Positions 1 through 8,230 of a stretch of DNA of 64,000 nucleotides are shown here, in pieces (position 1 is the first letter of the stretch; every line of letters starts with the position of its first letter). The stretch is from Streptomyces sp. NBC_01775 (GTDB taxonomy: Bacteria; Actinomycetota; Actinomycetes; Streptomycetales; Streptomycetaceae). The translations under genes were made by a program, and so were the position numbers. The notes below the pieces were generated by a model. The model did not search any database and was not told the DNA's origin. It saw nothing but the letters and a program-made list of their open reading frames with translations. Location: assembly GCF_035917675.1 (NCBI RefSeq), contig NZ_CP109104.1:4650001-4714000 (forward strand), written 5' to 3'.

Positions 1-299
1 CGGTGGCCGTCCAGACCGCCGACCGCTACATCGACGTACGGGCGATGGAGGCCACGCTCTGGCAGGCGGCCTGGCGGCTGGCCCCCCTGGATGTGGCGGT
101 CGCCAAGATCTGGGCGTCGGAGGGGGTACGCAGGGTGGTGCAGACCGCCCAGCATCTGCACGGAGGCATGGGCGCCGACACCGACTACCCGCTGCACCGC
201 TTCCACGCCTGGGCCAAGCAACTGGAGCTGTCCATGGGCCCGGCAGCCGCCCACGAGGAAGCCCTCGGCGACCTGCTCGCCACCCACCAGCCCACCTGA
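1..299 (+). CDS. Acyl-CoA dehydrogenase, C-terminal end (cut by window edge)
   Basis: The reading frame is open from the left edge and ends in TGA at 297-299, so only the last ~98 codons of a gene are present. The peptide has the helical C-terminal domain of acyl-CoA dehydrogenases: a helix with AADRYIDV-like spacing, then VVQTAQHLHGGMGADTDYPL, the conserved 'QxxGGxG...YPxxR' region that packs near the FAD and substrate. The family oxidises acyl-CoA thioesters to enoyl-CoA using FAD. The apparent GTG at position 3 is internal, because family members are ~380 residues. Substrate cannot be deduced from this fragment. Confidence 0.8.
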   Translation, partial: VAVQTADRYIDVRAMEATLWQAAWRLAPLDVAVAKIWASEGVRRVVQTAQHLHGGMGADTDYPLHRFHAWAKQLELSMGPAAAHEEALGDLLATHQPT

Positions 300-427
300 G
301 CCCTCAGCCCTCAGCCCTGAGCCCGGCGGACACCGGTCCACACCAAGCCCGGCCAACGCCTCCCCAGGAACCGACCGGCACTCTCAGGCACCGACCGGCG
401 CTCAGGCACACGGCCGCCCGCTCCGCC

Positions 428-775
428 TCAGCGCACGAACGCCGGCTCCGCCTCCCCGACCAGGGGACGGCCCGCGCTCTCCCACGCGAGCATGCCGCCG
501 TCCACATTCACCGCGTCCAGCCCCTGCTGGAGCAGATACGCGGCGACCTGCGCCGAGCGACCGCCGACCCGGCAGACGACATACACCCGCTCGCCCTCAC
601 CGAGGCGCTCGGTCAACTCGCCCTGACGGGCGACGAAATCGCTCATCGGAATGTGCAGCGCGCCCTCGGCGTGCCCCGCCGCCCACTCGTCGTCCTCTCG
701 GACGTCCAGCAGCAGCGCTTCGGACGGCAGCGAGGCCACATCTGTCTGCGGCACCTGTCCGGGAAGGGCGTTCAT
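428..775 (-). CDS. Rhodanese-like domain protein
   Basis: 115-residue single rhodanese domain. LLLDVREDDEWAAGHAEGALHIPM is split as the CH2A-type region (DVRE..E...GH..GA.HIP), and VYVVCRVGGRSAQVAAYL gives the active-site loop with the catalytic Cys in CRVGGRS. Such proteins transfer sulfane sulfur or act as persulfide carriers; the physiological acceptor is not visible. The ATG at 773-775 overlaps the stop of the upstream J-domain gene (ATGA), so the two are translationally coupled. A longer upstream frame exists but lacks family similarity. Confidence 0.87.
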   Translation of the reverse strand: MNALPGQVPQTDVASLPSEALLLDVREDDEWAAGHAEGALHIPMSDFVARQGELTERLGEGERVYVVCRVGGRSAQVAAYLLQQGLDAVNVDGGMLAWESAGRPLVGEAEPAFVR

Positions 776-1593
776 CCCTGCTCTCCCTCTCTCAGCCGGG
801 CGAGCTCCCGCTCGCGCTCGGCCACCTGTCCGAGCAGCTGCTCGGCGATCTCTTCCAAAAGCGTGTCCGGGTCGTCCGGCGCCATCTTCAGCATGGCGCC
901 GATCGCGCTTCCCTCCAGCTCCGCGGCGGCCTCCGCGAGCATCTCCTTGCGCCGCGAGAGCCACTCCAGACGCGCGTACAGCTCCTCGCTGCGCAGCAGC
1001 GCCGCCACCGGCCCCGGCAGCGGCCCGGCCTCCCACTCCTCGGCGAGCGCGTGGAGCGTGGCCGCGTCCCCTTCCGCGTAGGCCTTGTTCACCCGTACGA
1101 GAAAAGCTTCGCGCCGCTCGCGCTCCGCGTCGTCCTGCGCGAGGTCGGGGTGGGCCTTGCGGACCAGGTCACGGAACGCCTTACGGGCCTCTTCGCTGGG
1201 CCGAACCCGGCTGGGCGGGCTGACGGGCTGCTCGTTGAGCATCGCCTGGGCCTCGGGGAGCATGCCCTCCGAGCCGATCCAGCCGAAGAACAGCTCTTCG
1301 ACCTGGGGCATCGGCAACACGGCTCCGCGGGCCTCTTCGGCCTTGCGGATGTCCTCCGGATCGCCGGTGCGCGCGGCGACGGCCTCGGCGATCTGGGCGT
1401 CCAGCTCGTCCAGGCGGGCATAGACGGGGCCGAGGCGCTGGTGGTGGAGCCGCGAGAAGTTCTCCACCTCCACCCGGAAGGTCTCGACCGCGATCTCGTA
1501 CTCGATCAGCGCGGTCTCCGCAGCCCGCACCGCCTTTTCGAGCCGCTCGGTGCCGGGCTCGTCGCTCGCGTGCGTAGGAGAGTTGGCGTTCAT
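772..1593 (-). CDS. J-domain-containing protein
   Basis: 273 residues, highly charged and mostly helical. A J-domain-like segment near residues 140-185 reads KAFRDLVRKAHPDLAQDD, with the HPD tripeptide that stimulates DnaK-type ATPases, followed by a conserved VNKAYAEGD helix. The N-terminal half is Glu/Arg-rich and probably coiled coil; the C-terminal half is also helical. No Gly/Phe or zinc-finger region is present, so this is a class III J-protein. I chose the ATG at 1591-1593; a further 9 codons upstream are possible. It forms an operon with the rhodanese gene. Client is unknown. Confidence 0.8.
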   Translation of the reverse strand: MNANSPTHASDEPGTERLEKAVRAAETALIEYEIAVETFRVEVENFSRLHHQRLGPVYARLDELDAQIAEAVAARTGDPEDIRKAEEARGAVLPMPQVEELFFGWIGSEGMLPEAQAMLNEQPVSPPSRVRPSEEARKAFRDLVRKAHPDLAQDDAERERREAFLVRVNKAYAEGDAATLHALAEEWEAGPLPGPVAALLRSEELYARLEWLSRRKEMLAEAAAELEGSAIGAMLKMAPDDPDTLLEEIAEQLLGQVAERERELARLREGEQG

Positions 1594-1632
1594 CGCCTCC
1601 ACCCTACGGCCGACCCCCACCGAGCCGTGAGC

Positions 1633-2031
1633 TCACTCCCGGAACGCCTCCGGACACGTACCGGCGTCCCGCGGAAGGTGCCCGTCCGCCCAGCGCGTCA
1701 GCTCCACCATGGCGGGTCTCAGTGCGTGGCCCGAGTCCGTGAGGCTGTAGCTGACCCGCAGCGGCGGGCCCTCCTCCACGGCGCGCGTGACCAGCCCGAG
1801 CGCCGCCAGCTCGGTCAGCCGGTCGGAGAGCATGCGCTCGCTGATGCCGGGGACCGCCCGGCGCAGCTCGGCGAAGTGTCCCGGGCCACTCATCAACGCG
1901 GCCAGTATCAGCCCCGTCCACCGCTTGCCCAGCAGGTGGAAGACCCGGGTGATGGCGGTCTCGGGAGCGGAGCAGGCCGAAGCCAGGGACCGCTCGTCCG
2001 GCGGGTCTCGCAGCTCTCCAAGCTCTGACAT
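1633..2031 (-). CDS. HxlR-family winged-helix regulator
   Basis: 132 residues. The core FHLLGKRWTGLILAAL is the first helix typical of HxlR proteins, followed by FAELRRAVPGISERMLSDRL (split recognition helix) and the wing VSYSLTDSGHALRPAM. HxlR regulators usually sense electrophiles, quinones or redox stress, sometimes through an N-terminal Cys; here a Cys lies in SACSAPETA near residue 20, as in quinone-sensing QorR/YodB-like proteins. It is divergent from the azoreductase gene, sharing a 109-bp intergenic region, so it most likely represses that gene and itself. Start ATG at 2029-2031; an in-frame upstream ATG at 2053-2055 would add 8 codons. Confidence 0.85.
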   Translation of the reverse strand: MSELGELRDPPDERSLASACSAPETAITRVFHLLGKRWTGLILAALMSGPGHFAELRRAVPGISERMLSDRLTELAALGLVTRAVEEGPPLRVSYSLTDSGHALRPAMVELTRWADGHLPRDAGTCPEAFRE

Positions 2032-2140
2032 GACTCCAGGGTACTGGTACTCCACAAGTGGGTGCAGAAAAGTAAGTGACTGTGCTAGAAATAGTTACGT
2101 AGGAAATTTCCCCTGCTTACGAAGCACTAGGAGCCCCCCA
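2032..2140. promoter_or_regulatory. Divergent promoter/operator region of the HxlR-azoreductase pair
   Basis: This 109-bp spacer is clearly AT-richer than its surroundings and must hold both promoters. Visible short symmetries include GTACtgGTAC at 2041-2050 and a GTAA (2072) / GTTAC (2094) pair of half sites. These are candidate operator elements for the adjacent regulator, but no family consensus was checked. Confidence 0.45.
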
Positions 2141-2797
2141 ATGGCCACGCTGCTGCACATCGACTCGTCCCTCTTCCCGCAGGAAGCCTCCGTCTCCCGG
2201 GACGTCACCGCCTCCTTCCGCAAGGCATGGGAGGCCGAGCACCCCGACGGCACCGTGATCTACCGCGACCTGGGCGCCAACCCGCTCCCGCACCTGGACG
2301 GCCTGGCCGCGTCGGCCGGCTTCACCGCCCCTGATGACCGTTCGCCCGAGCAGGCCGCCGCCTTCGTACTGCGGGACGAGCTGGCCGGCGAGCTGGAGCG
2401 GGCGGACGCCGTGCTGATAGGCGCCCCGATGTACAACTTCACGATCCCCTCCACGCTGAAGGCGTGGCTGGACCAGGTGATCATCATCGGCCGCACCACC
2501 GGCACCGACGCCCCCTCCGCCGCCGGCAAGCCCGCCACCGTCGTCGCCAGCCGCGGCGGCGGCTACGGGCCGGGCACTCCCCGCGAGAGCTTCGAGTTCG
2601 TGCAGAACTACCTCGGCAAGGTCCTCGGCGAGGGCGGATTCGGCCTGGACGTGGAGTTCATCGTCCCCGAGCTGACGCTCGCCGAGACGACCCCCGGCAT
2701 GGAAGAGCTCATCGACCTGGCGAAGACCTCCCGCGCCCAGGCCCACGAGGCCGCCGAGAGCCGCGCCAAGGCCCTGGCCGCGAACCTCGCGGCGTAA
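2141..2797 (+). CDS. azoR: FMN-dependent NADH-azoreductase (flavodoxin-like quinone reductase)
   Basis: 218 residues. The N-terminus MATLLHIDSS is the phosphate-binding strand-loop of the AzoR/NQO flavodoxin-like fold. PMYNFTIPSTLKAWLDQV (about residues 95-112) is the family signature contacting FMN, and SRGGGYGPGTP follows the next strand, like the AzoR 'ASGG.Y' loop. AzoR enzymes reduce quinones and azo compounds with NAD(P)H in two-electron steps, protecting against thiol-reactive quinones. The start is ATG after GGAG at 2130. The divergent HxlR gene probably controls it. Confidence 0.9.
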   Translation: MATLLHIDSSLFPQEASVSRDVTASFRKAWEAEHPDGTVIYRDLGANPLPHLDGLAASAGFTAPDDRSPEQAAAFVLRDELAGELERADAVLIGAPMYNFTIPSTLKAWLDQVIIIGRTTGTDAPSAAGKPATVVASRGGGYGPGTPRESFEFVQNYLGKVLGEGGFGLDVEFIVPELTLAETTPGMEELIDLAKTSRAQAHEAAESRAKALAANLAA

Positions 2798-3263
2798 CGG
2801 ACCTGCCACCGCCCGCCCACAGCCTGTTGTCGGCTGTCGACAGCCAGCCGACCGCCGACAGCCGGCCACCACGAGCGGGCCCGGTCGGCCCCGCGTGGCC
2901 GATCAGCCCCGCGCGGCCAACCGGAGCCGCCGGAAGCCACATTCACCAAGAGCGGCCCGTCCCACCGCAGGCTGCCGCGATGCGGCACTCGTCGTACTCC
3001 CCCTGCCCGCGGCTCAGACATCGCGGGACGTCATTCTCCGGTCACCATCCGTATGCGCGGAACCACCGGCGGCGGACGCGGCGTAGACGCGCGCCCAAGC
3101 CGGACTCCAGCCAGGCCCCGGCCGGATCCCGGCCAGGTCTCAGCAAGATCCAAGCCAGATCCAGGCCGGGCCCGACGCCGGGAGGGCTCCCCGCCGAAGC
3201 GCGTGAGAAGCGGATGAGAAGCGCCGCGGATGAGAAGCGCCCGAGAGCCGCATGGGAAACCAC
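2798..3263. other. Non-coding spacer with short palindromes
   Basis: No convincing gene. The stretch contains the perfect 14-bp palindrome GGCTGTCGACAGCC at 2832-2845, with further GCCGACAGC-type echoes to 2870, which may end azoR transcription. From 3110 to 3170 there are loosely repeated GGATCC/GATCCAGGCC units. Open frames here have no recognisable protein features. Confidence 0.5.
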
Positions 3264-3302
3264 GAAGAAGGCCCCCACCGGAACCCGGTGAGGGCCTTCT
3301 TC
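3264..3302 (-). terminator. Terminator of tRNA-Leu
   Basis: Stem GAAGAAGGCCC(C)CACCGG pairs with CCGGTGAGGGCCTTCTTC around a short loop. It lies directly downstream of the minus-strand tRNA-Leu gene. Confidence 0.8.
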
Positions 3303-3306
3303 ACTG

Positions 3307-3390
3307 TGCGCGAGGGGGGAGTTGAACCCCCACGTCCTTTCGGACACTGGAACCTGAATCCAGCGCGTCTGCCTATTCCGCCACCCGCGC
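3307..3390 (-). tRNA. tRNA-Leu (CAG)
   Basis: Read on the minus strand, the acceptor GCGCGGG (3390-3384) pairs with CTCGCGC (3314-3308, one G-U). The D-arm GGCGGAATAGGCAGACGC, anticodon stem-loop CTGGA-TTCAGGT-TCCAG with anticodon CAG, a long class II variable arm around GTCCGAAAGGAC, and the T-arm GGGGGTTCAACTCCCCC are all present. The discriminator is A; CCA is not encoded. Confidence 0.95.
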
Positions 3391-3711
3391 ATTGGGTGCT
3401 GCCGCCTGGCCCGTAGCGGGCGCCTGCCGACATCCAGAAGATTAGCACGGTGCCAGGGGTGGACTCACATCCGTATTCGGCAGCTCTGGCAGGACACTCG
3501 GCGCGAGCCCTCTACGATCCATGCGAAGGTGTGAGGCGGTGCGAGGCACTGTGAGAGGCAACACTTGACCGCGGGCCTCCACCGGGGAACCAGCCGATTT
3601 CCCCACGCGTGGATACGATCAGTAAGCAGTACCGCAGACTCGTCGTGCCCGCGCCCGGGGACACACTGGAAGTGGCACTAGGTCCGAGGGCATCTGGGAA
3701 GGAGGTGCACC
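3391..3711. other. Spacer between tRNA-Leu and the FHA operon
   Basis: 321 bp with no gene seen. It must carry the tRNA promoter on the minus strand and the promoter of the growth-control operon starting at 3712. The ribosome binding site GGAGGTG at 3701-3707 is strong. Confidence 0.45.
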
Positions 3712-4545
3712 GTGGGAGTTATGAAGCGCTTCGAGCAGCGACTCGAAGGTCTCGTCAACGGCACCTTCGCGAAGGTGTTCAAATCCGAAGTGCAGCCCGT
3801 AGAGATCGCGGGTGCCCTTCAGCGTGAGTGCGACAACAACGCCACGATCTGGAACCGTGAGCGCACCGTCGTACCCAACGACTTCATCGTCGAGCTGAGC
3901 ACTCCGGACTACGACAGGCTCAGCCCGTACTCGGGCCAGCTCGGTGACGAACTCTCCAGTATGGTGCGCGACTACGCGAAGCAGCAGCGCTACACCTTCA
4001 TGGGCCCCATCAAGGTCCACCTGGAGAAGGCCGAGGACCTCGACACGGGGCTGTACCGCGTGCGCAGCCGTACCCTCGCCTCCAGCACCTCCCAGCCCCA
4101 GGCGGAAGGGCAGCGCGGCGCCCCGAACCCCGCGGGCGGCGCGGCACCCGGTGGCTTTCCGCCCCGCCCCGCCGCGGCGCCCCCGGTGCCGTCGGGGCCT
4201 CCCGGCTCGCCTCCGGCCTTCGCGCCGGGCCCCGCGGGCTCGGCCGGTCCGCTGCCGGGGGCTGAGACCCGGCGCTGGATCGAGATCAACGGCAACAGGC
4301 ACCAGATCTCCGGTCCGACCCTCGTGCTGGGCCGCAGCACGGAGGCGGACGTACGGGTCGACGACCCCGGAGTCTCGCGGCGGCACTGCGAAATCCGGGC
4401 GGGAAACCCCTCTTCGATCGCGGATCTGGGCTCCACAAACGGAATCGTGGTAGACGGACAGCACACCACGCGCGCTACGCTCCGCGACGGCTCACGCATC
4501 GTTGTGGGCAGCACCACGATCATTTACCGGCAAGCCGAAGGGTGA
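3712..4545 (+). CDS. fhaA: FhaA-like protein: DUF3662 plus FHA domain
   Basis: 277 residues. Residues 1-~115 match the DUF3662 region (MKRFEQRLEGLVNGTFAKVF at the start); 125-180 is a Pro/Ala/Gly linker; ~185-275 is an FHA domain with LVLGRSTEADVRV, the GVSRRHCEI core that binds phosphothreonine, and LGSTNGIVVDG. In actinobacteria FhaA is a substrate and partner of the PASTA kinase and links it to peptidoglycan precursor flux (MviN). GTG at 3712 sits 5-6 bases after GGAGGTG; an ATG three codons on is the alternative. First gene of the run to pknB. Confidence 0.9.
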   Translation: MGVMKRFEQRLEGLVNGTFAKVFKSEVQPVEIAGALQRECDNNATIWNRERTVVPNDFIVELSTPDYDRLSPYSGQLGDELSSMVRDYAKQQRYTFMGPIKVHLEKAEDLDTGLYRVRSRTLASSTSQPQAEGQRGAPNPAGGAAPGGFPPRPAAAPPVPSGPPGSPPAFAPGPAGSAGPLPGAETRRWIEINGNRHQISGPTLVLGRSTEADVRVDDPGVSRRHCEIRAGNPSSIADLGSTNGIVVDGQHTTRATLRDGSRIVVGSTTIIYRQAEG

Positions 4546-4555
4546 AGCGGGGGCA

Positions 4556-5080
4556 ATGTCAGAGCTGACCCTCACGGTCATGCGGTTGGGGTTTCTCGCC
4601 GTATTGTGGCTGTTCGTCATCGTGTCCATCCAGGTCATCAGAAGTGACCTGTTCGGCACCCGGGTGACCCAGCGGACCGCGCGGCGCGCCGAAGCGCAGC
4701 GCCCGCAACAACAGCAGCGGCCCCAGCAGCCGCAGCGCCCGCCACAGGGGGGCGGTGGCCGGCGTGGGCGCGGGGGCGGACGGAACGCCCCCACCAAGCT
4801 CGTGGTCTCGGAGGGCTCGCTCACCGGAACCACCGTGGCCCTCCAGGGCCAGACCATCACCCTCGGGCGTGCCCACGATTCCACGATCGTGCTGGACGAC
4901 GACTACGCGTCCAGCAGGCATGCCAGGATCTACCCGGACCGTGACGGCCAGTGGATCGTCGAGGACCTCGGGTCGACCAACGGCACGTATCTCGACAGGA
5001 CACGGCTCACCACACCGACGCCGATCTCGCCCGGAGCGCCGATCCGTATCGGCAAGACGGTCATCGAGCTGCGGAAGTAG
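4556..5080 (+). CDS. fhaB: FhaB/FipA-like membrane-anchored FHA protein
   Basis: 174 residues. One N-terminal membrane helix (~residues 6-24, LTVMRLGFLAVLWLFVIVSI), a Gln/Pro/Gly-rich linker (~45-85), then an FHA domain with TITLGRAHDSTIVLDDDYASSRHARI and DLGSTNGTYLD, including the SSRHA phosphopeptide-binding core. The mycobacterial counterpart FipA links kinase signalling to division. The gene starts 11 bases after fhaA. The ATG at 4556 is preceded by GCGGGGGC, a weak ribosome site. Confidence 0.9.
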   Translation: MSELTLTVMRLGFLAVLWLFVIVSIQVIRSDLFGTRVTQRTARRAEAQRPQQQQRPQQPQRPPQGGGGRRGRGGGRNAPTKLVVSEGSLTGTTVALQGQTITLGRAHDSTIVLDDDYASSRHARIYPDRDGQWIVEDLGSTNGTYLDRTRLTTPTPISPGAPIRIGKTVIELRK

Positions 5081-5110
5081 TACCGACATGACGACCGGAG
5101 GGTGGGCACC

Positions 5111-6775
5111 GTGCGGATGTACCCGGAGCCGACGGGCGAGGTGCGCATGAGCCTGTCACTGCGCTTTGCCGCCGGATCACACGACGGCATGATCCGCGAG
5201 CACAACGAGGACTCGGGTTATGCCGGGCCACGGCTGCTCGCGGTCGCCGACGGCATGGGCGGCCAGGCCGCCGGCGAGGTCGCCTCCTCCGAGGTGATCT
5301 CCACCATGGTCCAGCTGGATGAGGACATTCCCGGATCCGACATCCTCACCTCCCTCGGCACGACCGTGCAGCGCGCCAACGACCAGCTTCGGGTCATGGT
5401 CGAGGAGGATCCGCAGCTGGAGGGCATGGGCACCACGCTCACCGCCCTGCTGTGGACGGGACAGCGGCTCGGGCTCGTGCATGTGGGCGACTCACGCGCC
5501 TATCTGCTGCGCGACGGCCAGCTCACCCAGATCACCCAGGACCACACCTGGGTGCAGCGGCTGGTGGACGAGGGCCGGATCACCGAGGAAGAGGCCACCA
5601 CCCACCCGCAGCGCTCCTTGCTGATGCGCGCGCTGGGCAGCGGTGACCACGTCGAGCCCGATCTGTCGATCCGCGAGGTGCGGGTCGGCGACCGTTATCT
5701 GCTGTGCTCGGACGGGCTGTCCGGCGTCGTCTCGCACCAGACGCTGGAGGACACCCTCGGCGGCTATCACGGCCCGCAGGAGACCATCCAGGAGCTGATC
5801 CAGCTCGCGCTGCGCGGCGGCGGCCCCGACAACATCACCTGCATCATCGCGGACGTCCTCGACGTCGACGCGCTGGGCAGCGAGGACACCCTCGCGGGGC
5901 AGCTCAACGACACCCCGGTCATCGTCGGCGCGGTCGCCGAGACCCAGCAGCCGCTGGGCGGCGACCCCGGCGCCCTGCGCACCCCGGCGGCCCGCGCCGC
6001 CGAGCTGGGCAAGGGTGGCGTGCCCCCGCAGGGCCAGTCCGGCCCGCCGGAGGGCTTCGGCCCGCCGGACGGCGACCCGTCCGCGCCTGCGGGAACGTTC
6101 GGGCCCTACACCGATGACGACTTCACCAAGCCGGGCGGCAAGCGCCGGTGGGTCAAGCGCTCGCTGTGGATCACGCTCGCGCTGGCCGTCGTCGCCGGCG
6201 GGCTCTACGGCGGCTACCGCTGGACGCAGACCCAGTACTACGTCAGCGACAACGACCAGCACGTGGCGCTCTACCGGGGCATCAGCCAGGAGCTGGCGGG
6301 CGTCAAGCTGAACAAGGTCCAAGAGGACCGGCCCGAGATCGAACTCAAGTACCTGCCCCTTTTCCAGCGCAACCAGGTGCGCGAGACGATCCCGCTCAAC
6401 AACCTCGACGAGGCCAAGGCCAAGATCGACGAGTTGGGCAAGCAGGCCGAGGTCTGCAAGGTCGTCGCCGAGGAGAAGCAGCACCCGAAGAAGCCGAAGC
6501 GCCCGAAGAAGCCGGACGACAAGTCCCAGGACTCCGGCAGGAGGGACAACCCGGAAGAGCAGAACAAACCGGTCGACTCGGGCGGGCAGGGCGGAGCGGA
6601 GTCCGGCACCGGTACCGCCGCCGCGGGCACCGCCGGAACCGGCTCGGTCACCCGGACCGCCTTCACCTCCGGCACCACCCACGACACCACTGACGCCGCC
6701 TCCGGCACTCCGTCTCCGAGCCCCAAGCTCACGGAGAAGCAGCAGGAGTTGGCCAAGCAGTGCACCGCGCCGTAG
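5111..6775 (+). CDS. pstP: PP2C-type Ser/Thr phosphatase of the PknB operon
   Basis: About 554 residues. The cytoplasmic catalytic domain (~12-250) has the metal-site motifs EHNEDS, VADGMGGQ, GMGTT, VGDSRAYL, SDGLSG and GGPDNITCI. A Pro/Gly linker leads to one membrane helix at ~350-370 (SLWITLALAVVAGGLYGGY), then an extracellular tail rich in Lys/Pro and Thr/Gly. It removes phosphate from PknB and its FHA, FtsW and PBP partners. GTG at 5111 has GGAGGG nine bases upstream; ATG at 5117 and 5147 are alternatives, the last beginning MSLSLRFAAGSHDG. Confidence 0.93.
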   Translation: MRMYPEPTGEVRMSLSLRFAAGSHDGMIREHNEDSGYAGPRLLAVADGMGGQAAGEVASSEVISTMVQLDEDIPGSDILTSLGTTVQRANDQLRVMVEEDPQLEGMGTTLTALLWTGQRLGLVHVGDSRAYLLRDGQLTQITQDHTWVQRLVDEGRITEEEATTHPQRSLLMRALGSGDHVEPDLSIREVRVGDRYLLCSDGLSGVVSHQTLEDTLGGYHGPQETIQELIQLALRGGGPDNITCIIADVLDVDALGSEDTLAGQLNDTPVIVGAVAETQQPLGGDPGALRTPAARAAELGKGGVPPQGQSGPPEGFGPPDGDPSAPAGTFGPYTDDDFTKPGGKRRWVKRSLWITLALAVVAGGLYGGYRWTQTQYYVSDNDQHVALYRGISQELAGVKLNKVQEDRPEIELKYLPLFQRNQVRETIPLNNLDEAKAKIDELGKQAEVCKVVAEEKQHPKKPKRPKKPDDKSQDSGRRDNPEEQNKPVDSGGQGGAESGTGTAAAGTAGTGSVTRTAFTSGTTHDTTDAASGTPSPSPKLTEKQQELAKQCTAP

Positions 6776-6790
6776 GGGGCGGCACAAGGC

Positions 6791-8230
6791 ATGAGCAGCA
6801 ACCTCACCAACACCGGCAGTAACACCACGGTGTCCTCCGGCGGACTTCCGAGCCGCCGCAACACCGAGTTGGCGATGCTCGTCTTCGCCATCCTCGTCCC
6901 GGTCTTCGCCTACGCCAACGTGGGCCTGGCCATGAATGACGAGCTCCCGTCCGGCATGCTCGGCTACGGCTTGGGGCTGACGCTGCTCGCCGGCATCGGC
7001 CACCTGGTGGTGCGGCGGTTCGCGCCGTACGCCGATCCGCTGCTGCTGCCGCTGGCCATCCTGCTCAACGGCCTCGGCCTGGTGATCATCTGGCGGCTCG
7101 ACCAGTCGGAGCGGCTGCACCAGCGCGCGAAGAGCGCCTTCGGCGCGTTCAGCCCGGACGCGCCCAAGCAGCTGCTGTACTCGGCGGTCGGGCTCGCGCT
7201 GCTGGTGGGGATCCTGGTGTTCCTCAAGGACCACCGCGTCCTTCAGCGCTACACCTACATCTCCATGGCCGTGGGCCTGGTGCTGCTGGTGCTGCCGGTC
7301 TTCTTCAAGCCGGTCAACGGCGCGCGGATCTGGGTCAACCTGGGCTTCATCAACCTCCAGCCCGGCGAGTTCGTGAAGATCATCATCGCGGTGTTCTTCG
7401 CGGGCTACCTGATGGTGAAACGCGACGCGCTCGCGCTGGCCTCGCGCCGCTTCATGGGGCTCTACCTGCCGCGCGGCCGGGACCTGGGCCCGATCCTGGT
7501 GGTCTGGGCGCTCAGCTTGATGATCCTGGTCTTCGAGACCGACCTGGGCACCTCGCTGCTCTTCTTCGGCCTCTTCGTGATCATGCTGTACGTCGCCACC
7601 GAGCGCACCAGCTGGATCGTCTTCGGTCTGCTCCTCTCCGCCGGCGGCGCCACGGCCGTGGCCACCTTCGAGCCGCACGTGCAGCAGCGTGTCGAGGCGT
7701 GGCTCGACCCGATGGCCACGTACCTCAAGGCCAGGCAGGGCATCCCCGGCAACTCGGAGCAGGCCATGGAAGCGCTGTGGGCGTTCGGCTCCGGCGGGGT
7801 GCTCGGCTCCGGCTGGGGGCAGGGCAACTCCGATCTGATCGGCTTCGCCGCCAACTCCGACTTCATCCTCGCCACGGTCGGCGAGGAGCTCGGCCTGACC
7901 GGCATGATGGCGGTCCTGATCATCTACGGCCTGATCGTCGAGCGCGGTGTCCGCATCTCGCTGGCGGCCCGCGACCCCTTCGGCAAGCTGCTCGCCGTCG
8001 GCCTCTCCGGCGCCTTCGGCCTCCAGGTCTTCGTCGTCGCAGGCGGCGTCATGGGTCTGATCCCGCTGACCGGTATGACGATGCCGTTCCTGGCCTCCGG
8101 CGGCTCTTCGGTGATCGCCAACTGGGCGCTGGTCGGCATCCTGATCCGGATCAGCGACACCGCGCGCCGCCCCGCCCCGGCCCCGGCCCCCTCACCCGAC
8201 GCCGAGATGACTCAGGTGGTCCGACCGTGA
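6791..8230 (+). CDS. rodA: FtsW/RodA/SpoVE-family peptidoglycan glycosyltransferase
   Basis: 479 residues, about ten membrane helices after a ~25-residue polar N-terminus. SEDS-family signatures are present: NGARIWVNLGFINLQPGEF, FETDLGTSLLF, the loop AFGSGGVLGSGWGQGNSDL, ATVGEELGLTG, and PLTGMTMPFLASGGSS near the end. The protein polymerises lipid II glycan strands together with a class B PBP, whose gene follows with a 4-bp GTGA overlap. Its place beside pstP and pknB suggests phospho-control of a division or spore-wall synthase; rodA versus ftsW cannot be decided here. Confidence 0.93.
   Translation: MSSNLTNTGSNTTVSSGGLPSRRNTELAMLVFAILVPVFAYANVGLAMNDELPSGMLGYGLGLTLLAGIGHLVVRRFAPYADPLLLPLAILLNGLGLVIIWRLDQSERLHQRAKSAFGAFSPDAPKQLLYSAVGLALLVGILVFLKDHRVLQRYTYISMAVGLVLLVLPVFFKPVNGARIWVNLGFINLQPGEFVKIIIAVFFAGYLMVKRDALALASRRFMGLYLPRGRDLGPILVVWALSLMILVFETDLGTSLLFFGLFVIMLYVATERTSWIVFGLLLSAGGATAVATFEPHVQQRVEAWLDPMATYLKARQGIPGNSEQAMEALWAFGSGGVLGSGWGQGNSDLIGFAANSDFILATVGEELGLTGMMAVLIIYGLIVERGVRISLAARDPFGKLLAVGLSGAFGLQVFVVAGGVMGLIPLTGMTMPFLASGGSSVIANWALVGILIRISDTARRPAPAPAPSPDAEMTQVVRP

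Noticed and set aside
91..2028. 645-codon plus-strand frame
   Set aside because: It is antisense to the J-domain, rhodanese and HxlR genes, all of which have recognisable domains.
5492..7678. 728-codon minus-strand frame opposite the phosphatase and SEDS genes
   Set aside because: Composition is Arg/Gln/His shadow of the real genes; no domain features.
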